The translations under genes and the position numbers were made by a program. The notes under the pieces are model-generated. The model was not told the DNA's origin and searched no databases. It worked only from the letters and a program-made list of their open reading frames with translations. Below are positions 1 to 8,900 of a stretch of 22,593 nucleotides of DNA, in pieces. Position 1 is the stretch's first letter. Each line of letters begins with the position of its first letter. This DNA is from Reticulomyxa filosa (lineage: Eukaryota; Foraminifera; Reticulomyxidae). Location: positions 1 through 22,593 of the forward strand of contig ASPP01026239.1 in NCBI GenBank assembly GCA_000512085.1. Direction: 5' to 3'.

Positions 1-381
1 TTATTTCTTTAGAATGATTAAATTTTTTTTTTAAAAGTATGTATCTTTTTTTTTTAGAAGTAAAAACGTTACAACTTAAAAGTTGCTATTTTTTATTGAG
101 TTAAAGGTTAATTCTATGTGGCATTTTGTTATTACGTTTCACAAGCAACAAGGATTTGGTAAGATAAGCGTTTTTGAAAGATATTGCTGAAACCTTAAAA
201 TTATTTGTTGTGTGTATGACTTGTATTTGAAATAGTCGGAAGAAAAGAAATTAAGGTAATTATTAAATATTGGGTTCGAATATTAAACATTAAATTAGGT
301 TGAACTTTGATTTTAACAACTTGCTGCCAAATTTGTTATGTTTTTTACTTTTTGTTTTTATCATTTAATTGTACTATCTTT

Positions 382-589
382 ATACAATGAAATGCAAAAG
401 AAAGTTGACATAAAACGGCACCTTATAGAGATGATGATTTTCTTCATGAAAAAACAACATCCAGACATAATTTTTAAAAAATTCTCCAAATGTTTTGCAC
501 CAATTTTTCAAAAAAAATTTTCATAAAGAAAATCTATCATCTCTATAAGGTGCTGTTTTTGTATCAACTTTTTTTTGCATTCTACTGTA
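382..589. repeat. foldback / MITE-like long inverted repeat
   Basis: The left arm (about 382-452) is the reverse complement of the right arm (about 517-589). The core, containing the motif CACCTTATAGAGATGAT on the left and ATCATCTCTATAAGGTG on the right, is nearly perfect, and the match is roughly 90% over about 60 bp with a few substitutions and one 1-bp gap. It weakens outward into TACAATGAAATGCA versus TGCATTCTACTGTA. A spacer of about 65 bp separates the arms. There is no coding capacity, so a non-autonomous foldback element or MITE is the likeliest reading; a structured transcript is an alternative. I could not identify a clear target-site duplication. Confidence 0.75.
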
Positions 590-849
590 AAATAAAAATC
601 TAAACTTTCTAAAAACTTTAATGTTGTTTTGCAATAATTAAAAACGCAAGATAAGTAATTGATTTATTAACAAATTACATATAATAAAAACTAAAGACAA
701 TCAGTATTCTGAAAGATAGAAAGATTTTTATTATGCTTGTTGAACTGAAGTTGTTTTTTTCATTATTAAAGCTAGTAGTCATTCTTTGAAATTGATGATA
801 AATATCTCACTCAATATGTGAATGTAATAAAGAATCCCTTCAAACAACA

Positions 850-966
850 ATGATTTTTGTTGATGAACAAGAAATTTCTTATTTCAATTATTACAAAAAT
901 TATGAATTTTTTTTAACAGATTTAAGAGCTGAAAAAAACTTACAAACAAGAGAAAAAGGGGTTTAA
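850..966 (+). other. short ORF (38 aa), possible upstream ORF
   Basis: An ATG-to-TAA frame of 38 codons starts MIFVDEQEISYFNY and has mixed, charged composition unlike the poly-Lys/poly-Phe frames typical of this AT-rich DNA. It ends 59 bp before the ATG of the caspase-TPR gene at 1026, so it could sit in that gene's 5' leader as an upstream ORF, or be a chance frame. No known domain is recognised, and the corresponding leader of the paralogue at 4442 has no obvious counterpart. Confidence 0.2.
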
Positions 967-1025
967 AAAAAAATGGGTTAGAAGAAAAACTTTTAAAAAA
1001 TTTTTCAAATAACTGAACGTTAAGT

Positions 1026-3991
1026 ATGTCTTACAAAGCTTTTCTTTGCTTTGAAGAAGAGACGCATGAAGTAACACTTTCATCTTTGAGCTTAAAAAGT
1101 TTGGAAGCTGAAGTAATAGAACTACTCAACGCAACAACTATTAATGATAATGATTTTAAAATTGTTGATAACAATGGTGAAGACGTTACCAATGATGAAG
1201 AATTAAGAGCTGCATTTAAAGTGGAACCTGTTTTCTTTTTTATTTACAGTTTTGTTGTTAGTAATTTATTTATTTTTAAAAAAATTGGAAAAAAAATAGG
1301 CAGTGGCAATGATACAAAGAAATATCCAGAAGAAAAAAAAAGAGAAGAAGATAGTGTTAGCAGTGATGACAGTAATGACAATGACGACAAGTATGATGAC
1401 GATGATGATTATGATAATAATAATCATGATAATGATGAATGTTATAAAATTGTAAATCCATTGGTATTATTGACAGGAGCTGCAAGATATGACACTTTAA
1501 ATTATTTACCCAAAGTAAACAAAGATTTGATGATGATTAAAGACTTATTTGAAGAAATATATGAATACAATGTATGCTGTACTTATAATCCAAATCATCC
1601 TGAAAGTGACACATTAACATTGAATGAATTAGATATTTTTTTGAAGAACCATCATTATTATGATAACAATTGGGATTCATTAATATTTGTATGGTATGGC
1701 TATGGTAATACAATATCAAATGAAGGAGATGTGTTAATAACATCAGATGATCATAAACATAAATCATTTAAAAAGATACAAGAATTCTTTGCAAATATGT
1801 TTTTACATAAGCCAAAGATATTTATTAAAAATATATATAAAGAAAATAAAGAAAAACAACAACAACAGCAATTGTATAATAGCGAATCAGATACTTTTAT
1901 AATATCGTCAATAACTCCTATGAAATTGGCATCTAATCATAATAATATAAGTCATTTTACCGAGTGTTTTTATAACATTATGTCACAAAGCAGTATATCA
2001 TTGGAATCATTAAAATCACTAAATGATAATTTGATATCAATTAATAAATTAATTAAACAAAAGCTATTAAAAGGACAAACTAATGAAACTGTAATAAATT
2101 GTGATAAAAATATATTTCTTTATAATAATTATTTATTAAATATAGGCATTGAGATGAATAAAAATCATCCATGGAATGAAGCAAATAAAATAGCACATGA
2201 AATGATGAATGAAATGATAGATGAAAAACAACAAGGAATAATAGTTGTTTCAACAAATATTGATAAATTAGCAAAATCAAATAATAAATGGTTTTGGCAA
2301 GATATGCCATTTACAATGATGATAAATTCAATAGAATATATGAAAAAAAAAATATAATTGGGCCATATTCAATTTGTGTATTTCATTCAAGAAAAATAAT
2401 ATTTGATAACATTGTAATTGATGGATGCGTTTATGTTATTGATTGTATTATTGATGGTTATGGAAAAAATTATATTACTAAACAACTTATCCACACTGAT
2501 AATTCTATTATTCAATGTTTTTTTTATTCTTATGTTTTTATTTATTCTTGGCCTATTGATATAGTAAAATCAATAAATTTAGGAATAGATGAATTAGATA
2601 AATTAGATGAATTAAAGTTTAATAAAGCAATACAATATTTTCATTTTATACTTTGTTTTAAATTACAAACATTATGTAATGACGATTACGATGATGATAT
2701 TATAATGGCTTATGCGTGGTTAGGTAGAGCATATGATGATAAAAAAGAATATGACAAAGCAATTAAATATTATAAAAAAACACTAAAAATATATTTAAAT
2801 AAAGATAAATATAATAATGTTGATGTTGGAACTTTATATAATAATTTAGGGAGTATTTGTTATTATAAAAAAGAATATAATAAAGCAATAAAATATTTCA
2901 AAAAAGATTTAAGAATTAATAGTAATAATAATAATGATCTTAATATTGCAACATCTTGTGGTTGGTTAGGTTTAGCATATAGAGGAATAGGAAAATATAA
3001 TAAATCATTAAAATATTTTGAAAAAGCATTACATATTGAATTAAAAACATTTGGTATTTGTCATACAGATGTTGCTACTTCCTATAGTAATTTAGGAATG
3101 ACTTATAATAAAAAAGGCGAGCATAATAAAGCAATTGAATATTATAACATGTCATTGAATATTAGATTAGATAAAACAGGATATTGGCATATTGATATTG
3201 GTGCTTTATATAATAATTTAGGAAGTGCATATAATAGTAAAGGTGAGTATGGTAAATCTATTGAATATTATAAAAAGGCATTACCTATTTTTTTATATAG
3301 ATCTAAATTTGAATATAATCATTATATTCTTATTGGATTATATAGTGGTTTAGGACTTGCATATAAAGATAAAGGAGAATATAATAATGCAATTCAATAT
3401 CTTAAAAAATCTTTAGATATTAACTTAAAAACATTAGCACATGATAATCCTTCAATTTCTGTTGCATATAATAATTTAGCATGTCTTTATAAAGATAAAA
3501 AAAAATTTAATAAAGCAATTGAATATTATAAAAAAGCATTAAAAATTGTTTTAAAAAGTGATGGTCATCATCGTGATATTTCTATTTATTATAATAATTT
3601 AGGACAATGTTATTATATTAAAAAAGAAAATGTAAAAGCAAAAAAATATTTTGAAAAATCATTAAAAATTAAATTAGATACAGTAGGATCTGATCATATT
3701 AGTATCGCTAATTCATATATTAATTTATCATATATTTATTGTTATGAAGGACAATATAATAAAGCATTAGAAATTGCCAAAAAAGCGTTAGATTTAAGAT
3801 TAAAAAAATTAGATCGTAATCATCCAGATGTTGGTGCAGCATATCTTGCTTTAGGAGATATCTATCATGAAAAATTTGATATAATAAATGCAAGAAAATA
3901 TTACGAAAATTCATTGTCTATTTATACTCAAAAATTAGGTACTAATCATCCTAAAACAAAAAATGTAACAGCTACATTACAAAAATTGTAA
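1026..3991 (+). CDS. caspase-like (catalytically dead) TPR protein, copy 1; frame break at 2342-2351
   Basis: Domains in order: residues ~1-73, a CIDE-N/ubiquitin-like module (KAFLCF..., FKIVDNNGED, PVFFFI); a 51-bp in-frame intron (1249-1299); an Asp/Asn-rich linker; a caspase-like domain (NPLVLLTGAARY, KDLMMIKDLFEEIYEY, LIFVWYGYGN, GDVLITSDD, KPKIFIKNIYKEN). The usual GHG is GYG and the usual DACRG is KNIYK, so both the His and the Cys of the protease dyad are missing. Next comes a beta-rich module (about 2352-2570) and ten kinesin-light-chain-type TPRs of about 42 residues (about 2700-3970). The first frame stops at 2357 and the TPR frame continues from 2352. The break lies in a run of ten A's where the paralogue reads through, so one missing A (assembly or real) explains it. 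Likely a scaffold; no protease activity is expected. The CIDE-N assignment is tentative. Confidence 0.8.
1249..1299 (+). other. intron in caspase-TPR copy 1 (51 bp, phase 1)
   Basis: GTTTTG...AATAG. The length is a multiple of three and there is no stop, so the frame stays open with or without splicing. The call rests on the paralogue, whose intron at the same codon position (4680-4739, same donor GTTTTG, same acceptor ATAG, same phase) contains a stop and must be removed. Splicing joins PVFFFIYS to SGNDTKKYPEE. Confidence 0.6.
2700..3970 (+). repeat. ten tandem TPR units within copy 1
   Basis: Ten repeats of about 42 residues have the pattern D-[IV]-[AG]-x-x-Y-x-N-L-G-x-x-Y-x-x-K-x-[ED]-Y-x-K-[AS]-[IL]-x-Y-[YF]-x-K-[AS]-L-x-I followed by a linker often ending H-[PI]. 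This is the spacing of kinesin light chain TPRs rather than of 34-residue TPRs. Third codon positions are almost all A or T. The paralogue has only five units, so the array has contracted or expanded since duplication. Confidence 0.85.
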
Positions 3992-4441
3992 TTGTATCAT
4001 TTATTCATGTGTTTGTGTTGATTTGATCAATTAAAATTTGATCCAAATATATTGTAGTAAATTACTGCTTAGAGAAAGCCTTTGTTAAGTGTAATAATAG
4101 ATTGCTAACATTTGAGCAAACTTTAGAACTTAATTCAATAATACTGTATTTTTGTTTTATTACATTGATTCAATAGGTATGGCATTGACTTTAAAAAACA
4201 TCGGTGCCATACTCTCCTCAGCAAATAAATGACAAAAAAAAGATCTTGTACTAATTTTTTGGACTCTTTAAATTTTCAAAAGAAAATACTTTTATTTCTC
4301 ACTTAAGTGTTAAGATTATCCCCGAACATGAGCAGTATTTGAAGTACGCGTGAAAATGCGATAAGAGGTTTTTAAAAAACTGGAGTTGACATCGAACTTT
4401 TTTATTTATTTTATAATAACTATAACTCTAAATAAAAAAGA
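3992..4441. other. intergenic region between the tandem paralogues
   Basis: This 450-bp AT-rich stretch shows no coding frame. It contains a small stem-loop (GTATGGCA at 4177-4184, TGCCATAC at 4205-4212, 20-nt loop). It must include the 3' end of copy 1 and any promoter of copy 2, but no element can be placed. Confidence 0.5.
4177..4212. repeat. 8-bp perfect stem-loop
   Basis: GTATGGCA and TGCCATAC are perfect inverse complements separated by 20 nt, about 190 bp after the stop of caspase-TPR copy 1. It could be an RNA structure in the 3' region, but an 8-bp palindrome can occur by chance. Confidence 0.3.
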
Positions 4442-6289
4442 ATGCCGTACAAAGCTTTTGTTTCTCTTGAAAAAGAGGTGCATAAAGTAACACTTGTTTT
4501 TCTCAGATTAAAAAGCTTGAAAGAAAAAGTACTAGAGATAATTAACAATGACAAAACAAAAAATTATACAAATTATTTTAAAATTGTCGATAATAATGGT
4601 GAAGACATTACCAGTAATAGAAAATTAGAAACAGCATTTAAAACGAAACCTGTTTTCTTTTTTATTCATTTTATTCAAAGTTTTGTTCTCTTTTATTTAT
4701 TTATTAATTTATTTTAATAACAATTGATTGATCAAATAGATGATGACAATGATGACGAAAAGAAATATCCAGAAGAAAAAGAAGAAGAAAAAGAAAAATG
4801 TCACAAAATTGTAAATCCATTAGTATTATTAACAGGTGCTTCAAAATATAAAAATTTAGATAATTTACCTATGATGAAAAAAGATTTAATGACGTTTCGA
4901 AATTTATTTGAAGAAATATATGGATATGAAGTATATTGTACATATGATCCAAATAAACCTGAAACTGAATCATTAACATTAAATCAATTAAATGAATTTT
5001 TAATGAAATATCATAAAAACAAAAATAAAAATAATTATGATTCATTAATATTTGTATGGTGTGGTTATATTAATACAATATCAGAAAAAGGAGATATATT
5101 AATAACATCAGATGATAATAGATATAAACCATTTAATAAAATACAAGAATTATTTTCATTTTTAAATAAACCTAAAATATATATTAAAAATGTATATCAA
5201 ATAAATGGATATAATAATCAACAATATCATAATTGTGAATTAGATACTTTTATAATATCTTGATCAATTCAAATGAATATATGAAAAAAAAATTAATAAT
5301 TGGACCATATTCTGTTTCTTCATTTTATTCAAAAAATATCACATTTGATAATATTATAATTGATGGATCTGTTTATGTTGTTGATTGTATTATTGATGGA
5401 TTTGGAAATTGTCATATTACTCAACAACTTATCACTACTAATCAATCTATTGTTCGTTATCATTTCTATTCTCATGTTTTTACTTGTTCTTGGCCTATTG
5501 ATATAGAAAATTTAATGGAATTGGGAGAAAATGCATTAGATATCCCAAAAATCAATGAGGCAATTCAATTATTTCGTTTTGCACTTTGTGTTAGATTGCA
5601 AACATTACATGATTTTCATGTCGATGTTGCGTATTCTTATTTCTGGCTGGGCAAAGCGTATGGTAACAAAGCAGAATATGACAAAGCAATTGAATATTGT
5701 GAAAAATGTTTAAAAATTCTATTGAATAAATTGGGACCTGATCATCCTGATGTTGCTACTTTATATAACTATTTTGGATATCTTTATGGTAACAAAGAGG
5801 AATATGACAAAGCAATGGAATATTGTGAAAAATCATTAAAAATTAGATTGAATAAACTGGAACCTGATCATCCTGATGTTGCTACTACATACAACAATTT
5901 GGGATGTGTTTATGAAAGCAAAGGGGAATATGACAAAGCAATTGAATATTATGAAAAATCATTAAAAATTAAATTGAATAAATTAGGATCTGATTATCTC
6001 AGTATTGCTACTTCATACATTAATTTATCAATTGCTTATTATAATAAAAAAGAATATGACGAAGCAATAGAGTTTGGAAAGAGCATTGAATTTGAGATTG
6101 AATAAACTGGATTCTAATCATCCAGATGTTGGTAATGCATATGGTATGTTAGGGGATATCAATTATAAAAAAGGTGACAAAATAGAGGCAAAAAAGTGTT
6201 ATGAAAATGCATTGTCGATTTATACTCAAAAATTGGGTAATAATCATCAAGATACAGAAAAAGTCATGTCAAGATTGGAAAATTTGTAA
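4442..6289 (+). pseudogene. caspase-like TPR protein, copy 2; internal deletion and frame breaks
   Basis: Tandem paralogue of the 1026-3991 gene. It starts MPYKAFVSLEKEVHKVTL and keeps the CIDE-N-like module, an intron (4680-4739), and the caspase-like domain with the same lost catalytic sites (WCGYIN for the His motif, KNVYQ for the Cys motif). Relative to copy 1, about 413 bp (1907-2319) are replaced by one base at 5260, a net loss of 412 bp that also shifts the frame. The beta-rich module and TPRs resume in another frame (LIIGPYSVSSFYS onward). Five TPRs follow instead of ten. A second break near 6072-6078 needs removal of one base to continue into ALNLRLNKLDSNHPDVG and the end SRLENL. Neither break lies in a long homopolymer, so real decay is favoured over assembly error, though a working truncated protein cannot be excluded. 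Confidence 0.7.
4680..4739 (+). other. intron in caspase-TPR copy 2 (60 bp, phase 1)
   Basis: GTTTTG...AAATAG. The unspliced frame hits a stop at 4715-4717. Splicing joins HFIQ through a split AAT codon to DDNDDEKKYPEE, which aligns with the linker of copy 1. Donor, acceptor and phase match the proposed intron of copy 1, so the intron predates the duplication. Confidence 0.7.
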
Positions 6290-7747
6290 GTGTATTTGAT
6301 TTGTTAAATAGATATTTAAAAACAGAAATAAAGCAAAGTGAGTTTAAATTTAAAATGTAAAGTTTGTTGGAATGATTAAATGTGACAAGGATATCATCTA
6401 AATATGATGAAATACATTATATTATCTGATCAAACAAACAATCCAAGTTTTTTCTATGTTGTGTCAATGAATTATTAACATTCTAATACATTTTTCCCAA
6501 AAAGCTTGCAATATTTAAATTACTAATTCTTAGCAAAAAAAGAGTCATTTTAATTCTTCAACAATGGCTCATAAAGAGATGAAGTAAGATTGGATTTTTA
6601 TTATGGTGTATACTTCCAACATTATGTATCTTCATAATATATCTTTTCAATTGTTAGTTGAAAACTTTTTCTTTTCAAGCATAATCAAATTAAACTATTA
6701 TTGTAGTTTGCAATTTGATTTTATTATCTCATAAAATCCAATAGTTTTGCTTTTGCTATCAAACAGTTTTCATTGATACAATAGCACTTTAAATTAACAT
6801 CAGTATTAACTTATCCAATAGTATCTCCACAATCCTTTCATTTCTTTCTGGTCCATATTATGAAATATAGATTATGTTTTACATAGATATCAAATGTGTT
6901 GAATTGCTTTAAAAATATTGCTGCCTCTTGTTACACAGATCTTTATTCAAAATAATTTTCTTTTTTTACCAATAAATAATTTACCAATTACAACAATACT
7001 ATTATTTTTACTGTTGTTGCTTTGCAATGATAAAATATCCAGACCCAACTACAATCGATAGCTAAAAAAAAGATCTCTCTAAAATGAACCCCACGCACTT
7101 AATTAATGTTTTTTTCATTTTTGAAAATTATTAGAAAAATTGAACGATTTTTGTGTGTCTTTCCACACTTTTATTAAAAACCAAATACATTTTTGGATTC
7201 TCCACAACGTGTAGATATTATTTTTTAAAAATTTTGAATAAGTGTTGATTTTTCATAATGAAACGCATGAATGTTCATAGATGTTCATTTTAGGGTGCAA
7301 ATTTCAGAGAGTGATTGTATTTTAATGTTGCTCTCAATATCCAATGCACAAATTATTCTATCACAGTAATGATACTTGTCTTAATTGATATTATTTAATT
7401 TGTTTGTGTTATGAAACAAATAAGAAAAGAGAACATGTCAGTTGTTTAAGATAAATTTTTATTTATTATTTTTAAAGTTTCTTTTTATTGCTTTTCATTC
7501 AGTTCTTTTTCTGATTTCAAATGTTTAATTTCGATCTGAAATATTGTTTTTCACGTTTTGATACTTTTATTAAATAAGCTCTTTAAAAGTTTACAAATTT
7601 TTTTTGTTTCCATTTCTCAATTTTTTGTCTATTTTTATTTTGTCTTCATGAAATTGGCCGAAGACCAACACTCGTAGTTCAACTGTGTAGAATTACTTTA
7701 AAATGTCTTTTCATGGAGAAGCAATCACTATAAAGATTAAACAGAGA
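6290..7747. other. AT-rich intergenic region with no gene seen
   Basis: About 1.46 kb between copy 2 and the 3' end of the minus-strand WD40 gene. No frame of believable composition, no WD40, kelch or TPR remnant, and no RNA gene could be recognised on either strand. It includes the 3' ends of two convergent genes. Confidence 0.5.
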
Positions 7748-8416
7748 TTAGAATTTTCCACCACGTTGTCCCACAAGCAACTTCTGTTGAGGCGTCAAGC
7801 CAGTTGCGCTCTTCCAAATACTGTCTTTCATCGATAAACCAAAACGTTGAACACCCATTTGCCAAATACACTTCACTAAACTCGAAGCACTGACGTCAAT
7901 TATTCTACCATCATCACTACCCCATAATCGAATTGTTCTATCTTCTGAACATGAAACCATCTTTGAACCGTCCGGTGATAACTGCAGTCCTAAAATAGGC
8001 CCAGAATGTCCCTCCAACAATTGAATTTGTCGTCCTGAAGATAGATCCCAGAATCGTATAGTCCTATCATCCGAATGTGAAATAAGTTTGGAACTGTCCA
8101 GTGAAAAGTAAACTCCAAACATTATATCTGAATGTCCCTCTAAAACTTGAAGTTGTTTTCCGGACGACATATCCCACAATCGAATTGTATTATCATCTGA
8201 AAATGATACAAGTTTTCTACTATCTGGCGAAAATTTCGCTCCCCTTACCAAATGAGAATGGCCTTCTAATAATAAAAGTTGTTTCCCAGACAATATATCC
8301 CACAGTCTAATGGTTTTATCATCTGAATAACTCACAATTTTAGGCTCATTTGACGAAAATTGTACGCCTCTAATGGCTTTTGTATGTCCTTGGAAGGTAG
8401 AGTAGCATAAGCAGTT
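7748..8416 (-). CDS. WD40-repeat protein, 5'-incomplete (four repeats plus C-terminal tail)
   Basis: Reading leftward from a stop codon at 8417-8419, four WD40 repeats are visible: each has a GH dipeptide, F-S-[PSL]-[DN] turn, [YFHC]-S-[DE]-D-x-T-I-R-[LF]-W and S-G-[KR]. The first begins TFQGHTKAIRGVQF and the fourth ends TIRLWGSDDGR. A roughly 45-residue non-WD tail follows (IIDVSASSLVKCIWQMG... to GQRGGKF, stop at 7748-7750). A functional propeller needs about seven blades and no ATG precedes the first repeat in frame, so the 5' part is missing. Either an upstream exon joins at an acceptor such as CTTCCAAG (about 8391-8398) or the gene is a truncated family copy. No matching exon is seen in the ~480 bp upstream. 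Such propellers act as protein-interaction scaffolds; the partner is unknown. Confidence 0.75.
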   Translation of the reverse strand, partial: NCLCYSTFQGHTKAIRGVQFSSNEPKIVSYSDDKTIRLWDILSGKQLLLLEGHSHLVRGAKFSPDSRKLVSFSDDNTIRLWDMSSGKQLQVLEGHSDIMFGVYFSLDSSKLISHSDDRTIRFWDLSSGRQIQLLEGHSGPILGLQLSPDGSKMVSCSEDRTIRLWGSDDGRIIDVSASSLVKCIWQMGVQRFGLSMKDSIWKSATGLTPQQKLLVGQRGGKF

Positions 8417-8900
8417 TTAATTGCTCCCAGCAACAATTTCACTTATGGCTCACAAAGAGAACTGGGGAAAGACAAAAAAAAAACTTTTGCGAACTTATTG
8501 AGTAGTTTCTCTAGTAAATCAGTATTCCATTTATGAATTGTTTATGGATCAAACAAAATAGGGAAAAAAAGCTTCAATTGCTTACATTATACTGTATCTA
8601 TTTTTAATATAAAAAGGCTATTAATTAATGGGAGTAAAACAAAAATTGGTTAATGCTTATTTCCCAAGATAATAGCACTACATTTTGCAATAAATTTGCT
8701 TACAGTACCCTTTAGCTTGTAGAAATACTGTTTAGGTAGTACCAAGAAAAAAGAGTTCTGTCGGGACAAAATCAACAAAAAAAAATTTAAAAATCTTTTT
8801 AATTCACGATCGTCATAGCCAAGCAATTTTTTTTTTTTAGCACGTAAAATCCAGTTGGAAGAGCTAACACGTACAACTGGTCACGTTTATCTTCACTTAA
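8417..8900. other. intergenic region between divergent WD40 fragment and kelch gene
   Basis: A 484-bp AT-rich stretch with no coding frame or WD40-like remnant on the minus strand. If the WD40 gene is whole, its upstream exon is either very short or lies elsewhere. The promoter of the kelch gene should be here, but no motif can be assigned. Confidence 0.4.

Larger units (their letters stand above)
1..1025. other. AT-rich intergenic region left of the first gene
   Basis: No gene of convincing composition is seen here. The region is very AT-rich with many homopolymers. It holds a long imperfect inverted repeat (382-589, listed separately) and a 38-codon ATG-to-TAA frame at 850-966 just ahead of the first gene. 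The 62-codon frame at 338-526 lies mostly inside the inverted repeat and is not considered a gene. The promoter of the downstream gene presumably lies here, but no specific element can be identified. Confidence 0.6.

Noticed and set aside
271-281. GGGTTCGAATA, resembling a tRNA B box
   Set aside because: No A box, acceptor stem or cloverleaf can be formed around it.
338-526. 62-codon plus-strand frame
   Set aside because: It lies mostly within the foldback element and has low-complexity Phe/Lys composition.
2080-2310. Minus-strand frames opposite copy 1
   Set aside because: They are shadows of the caspase-TPR gene with Leu/Tyr/Phe-rich composition.
6564-8460. Near-identical 16-mers ATGGCTCATAAAGAGA (6564) and ATGGCTCACAAAGAGA (8445)
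   Set aside because: The frames end soon after (seven and eighteen codons) and the surrounding sequence does not align well, so neither is accepted as a gene start.
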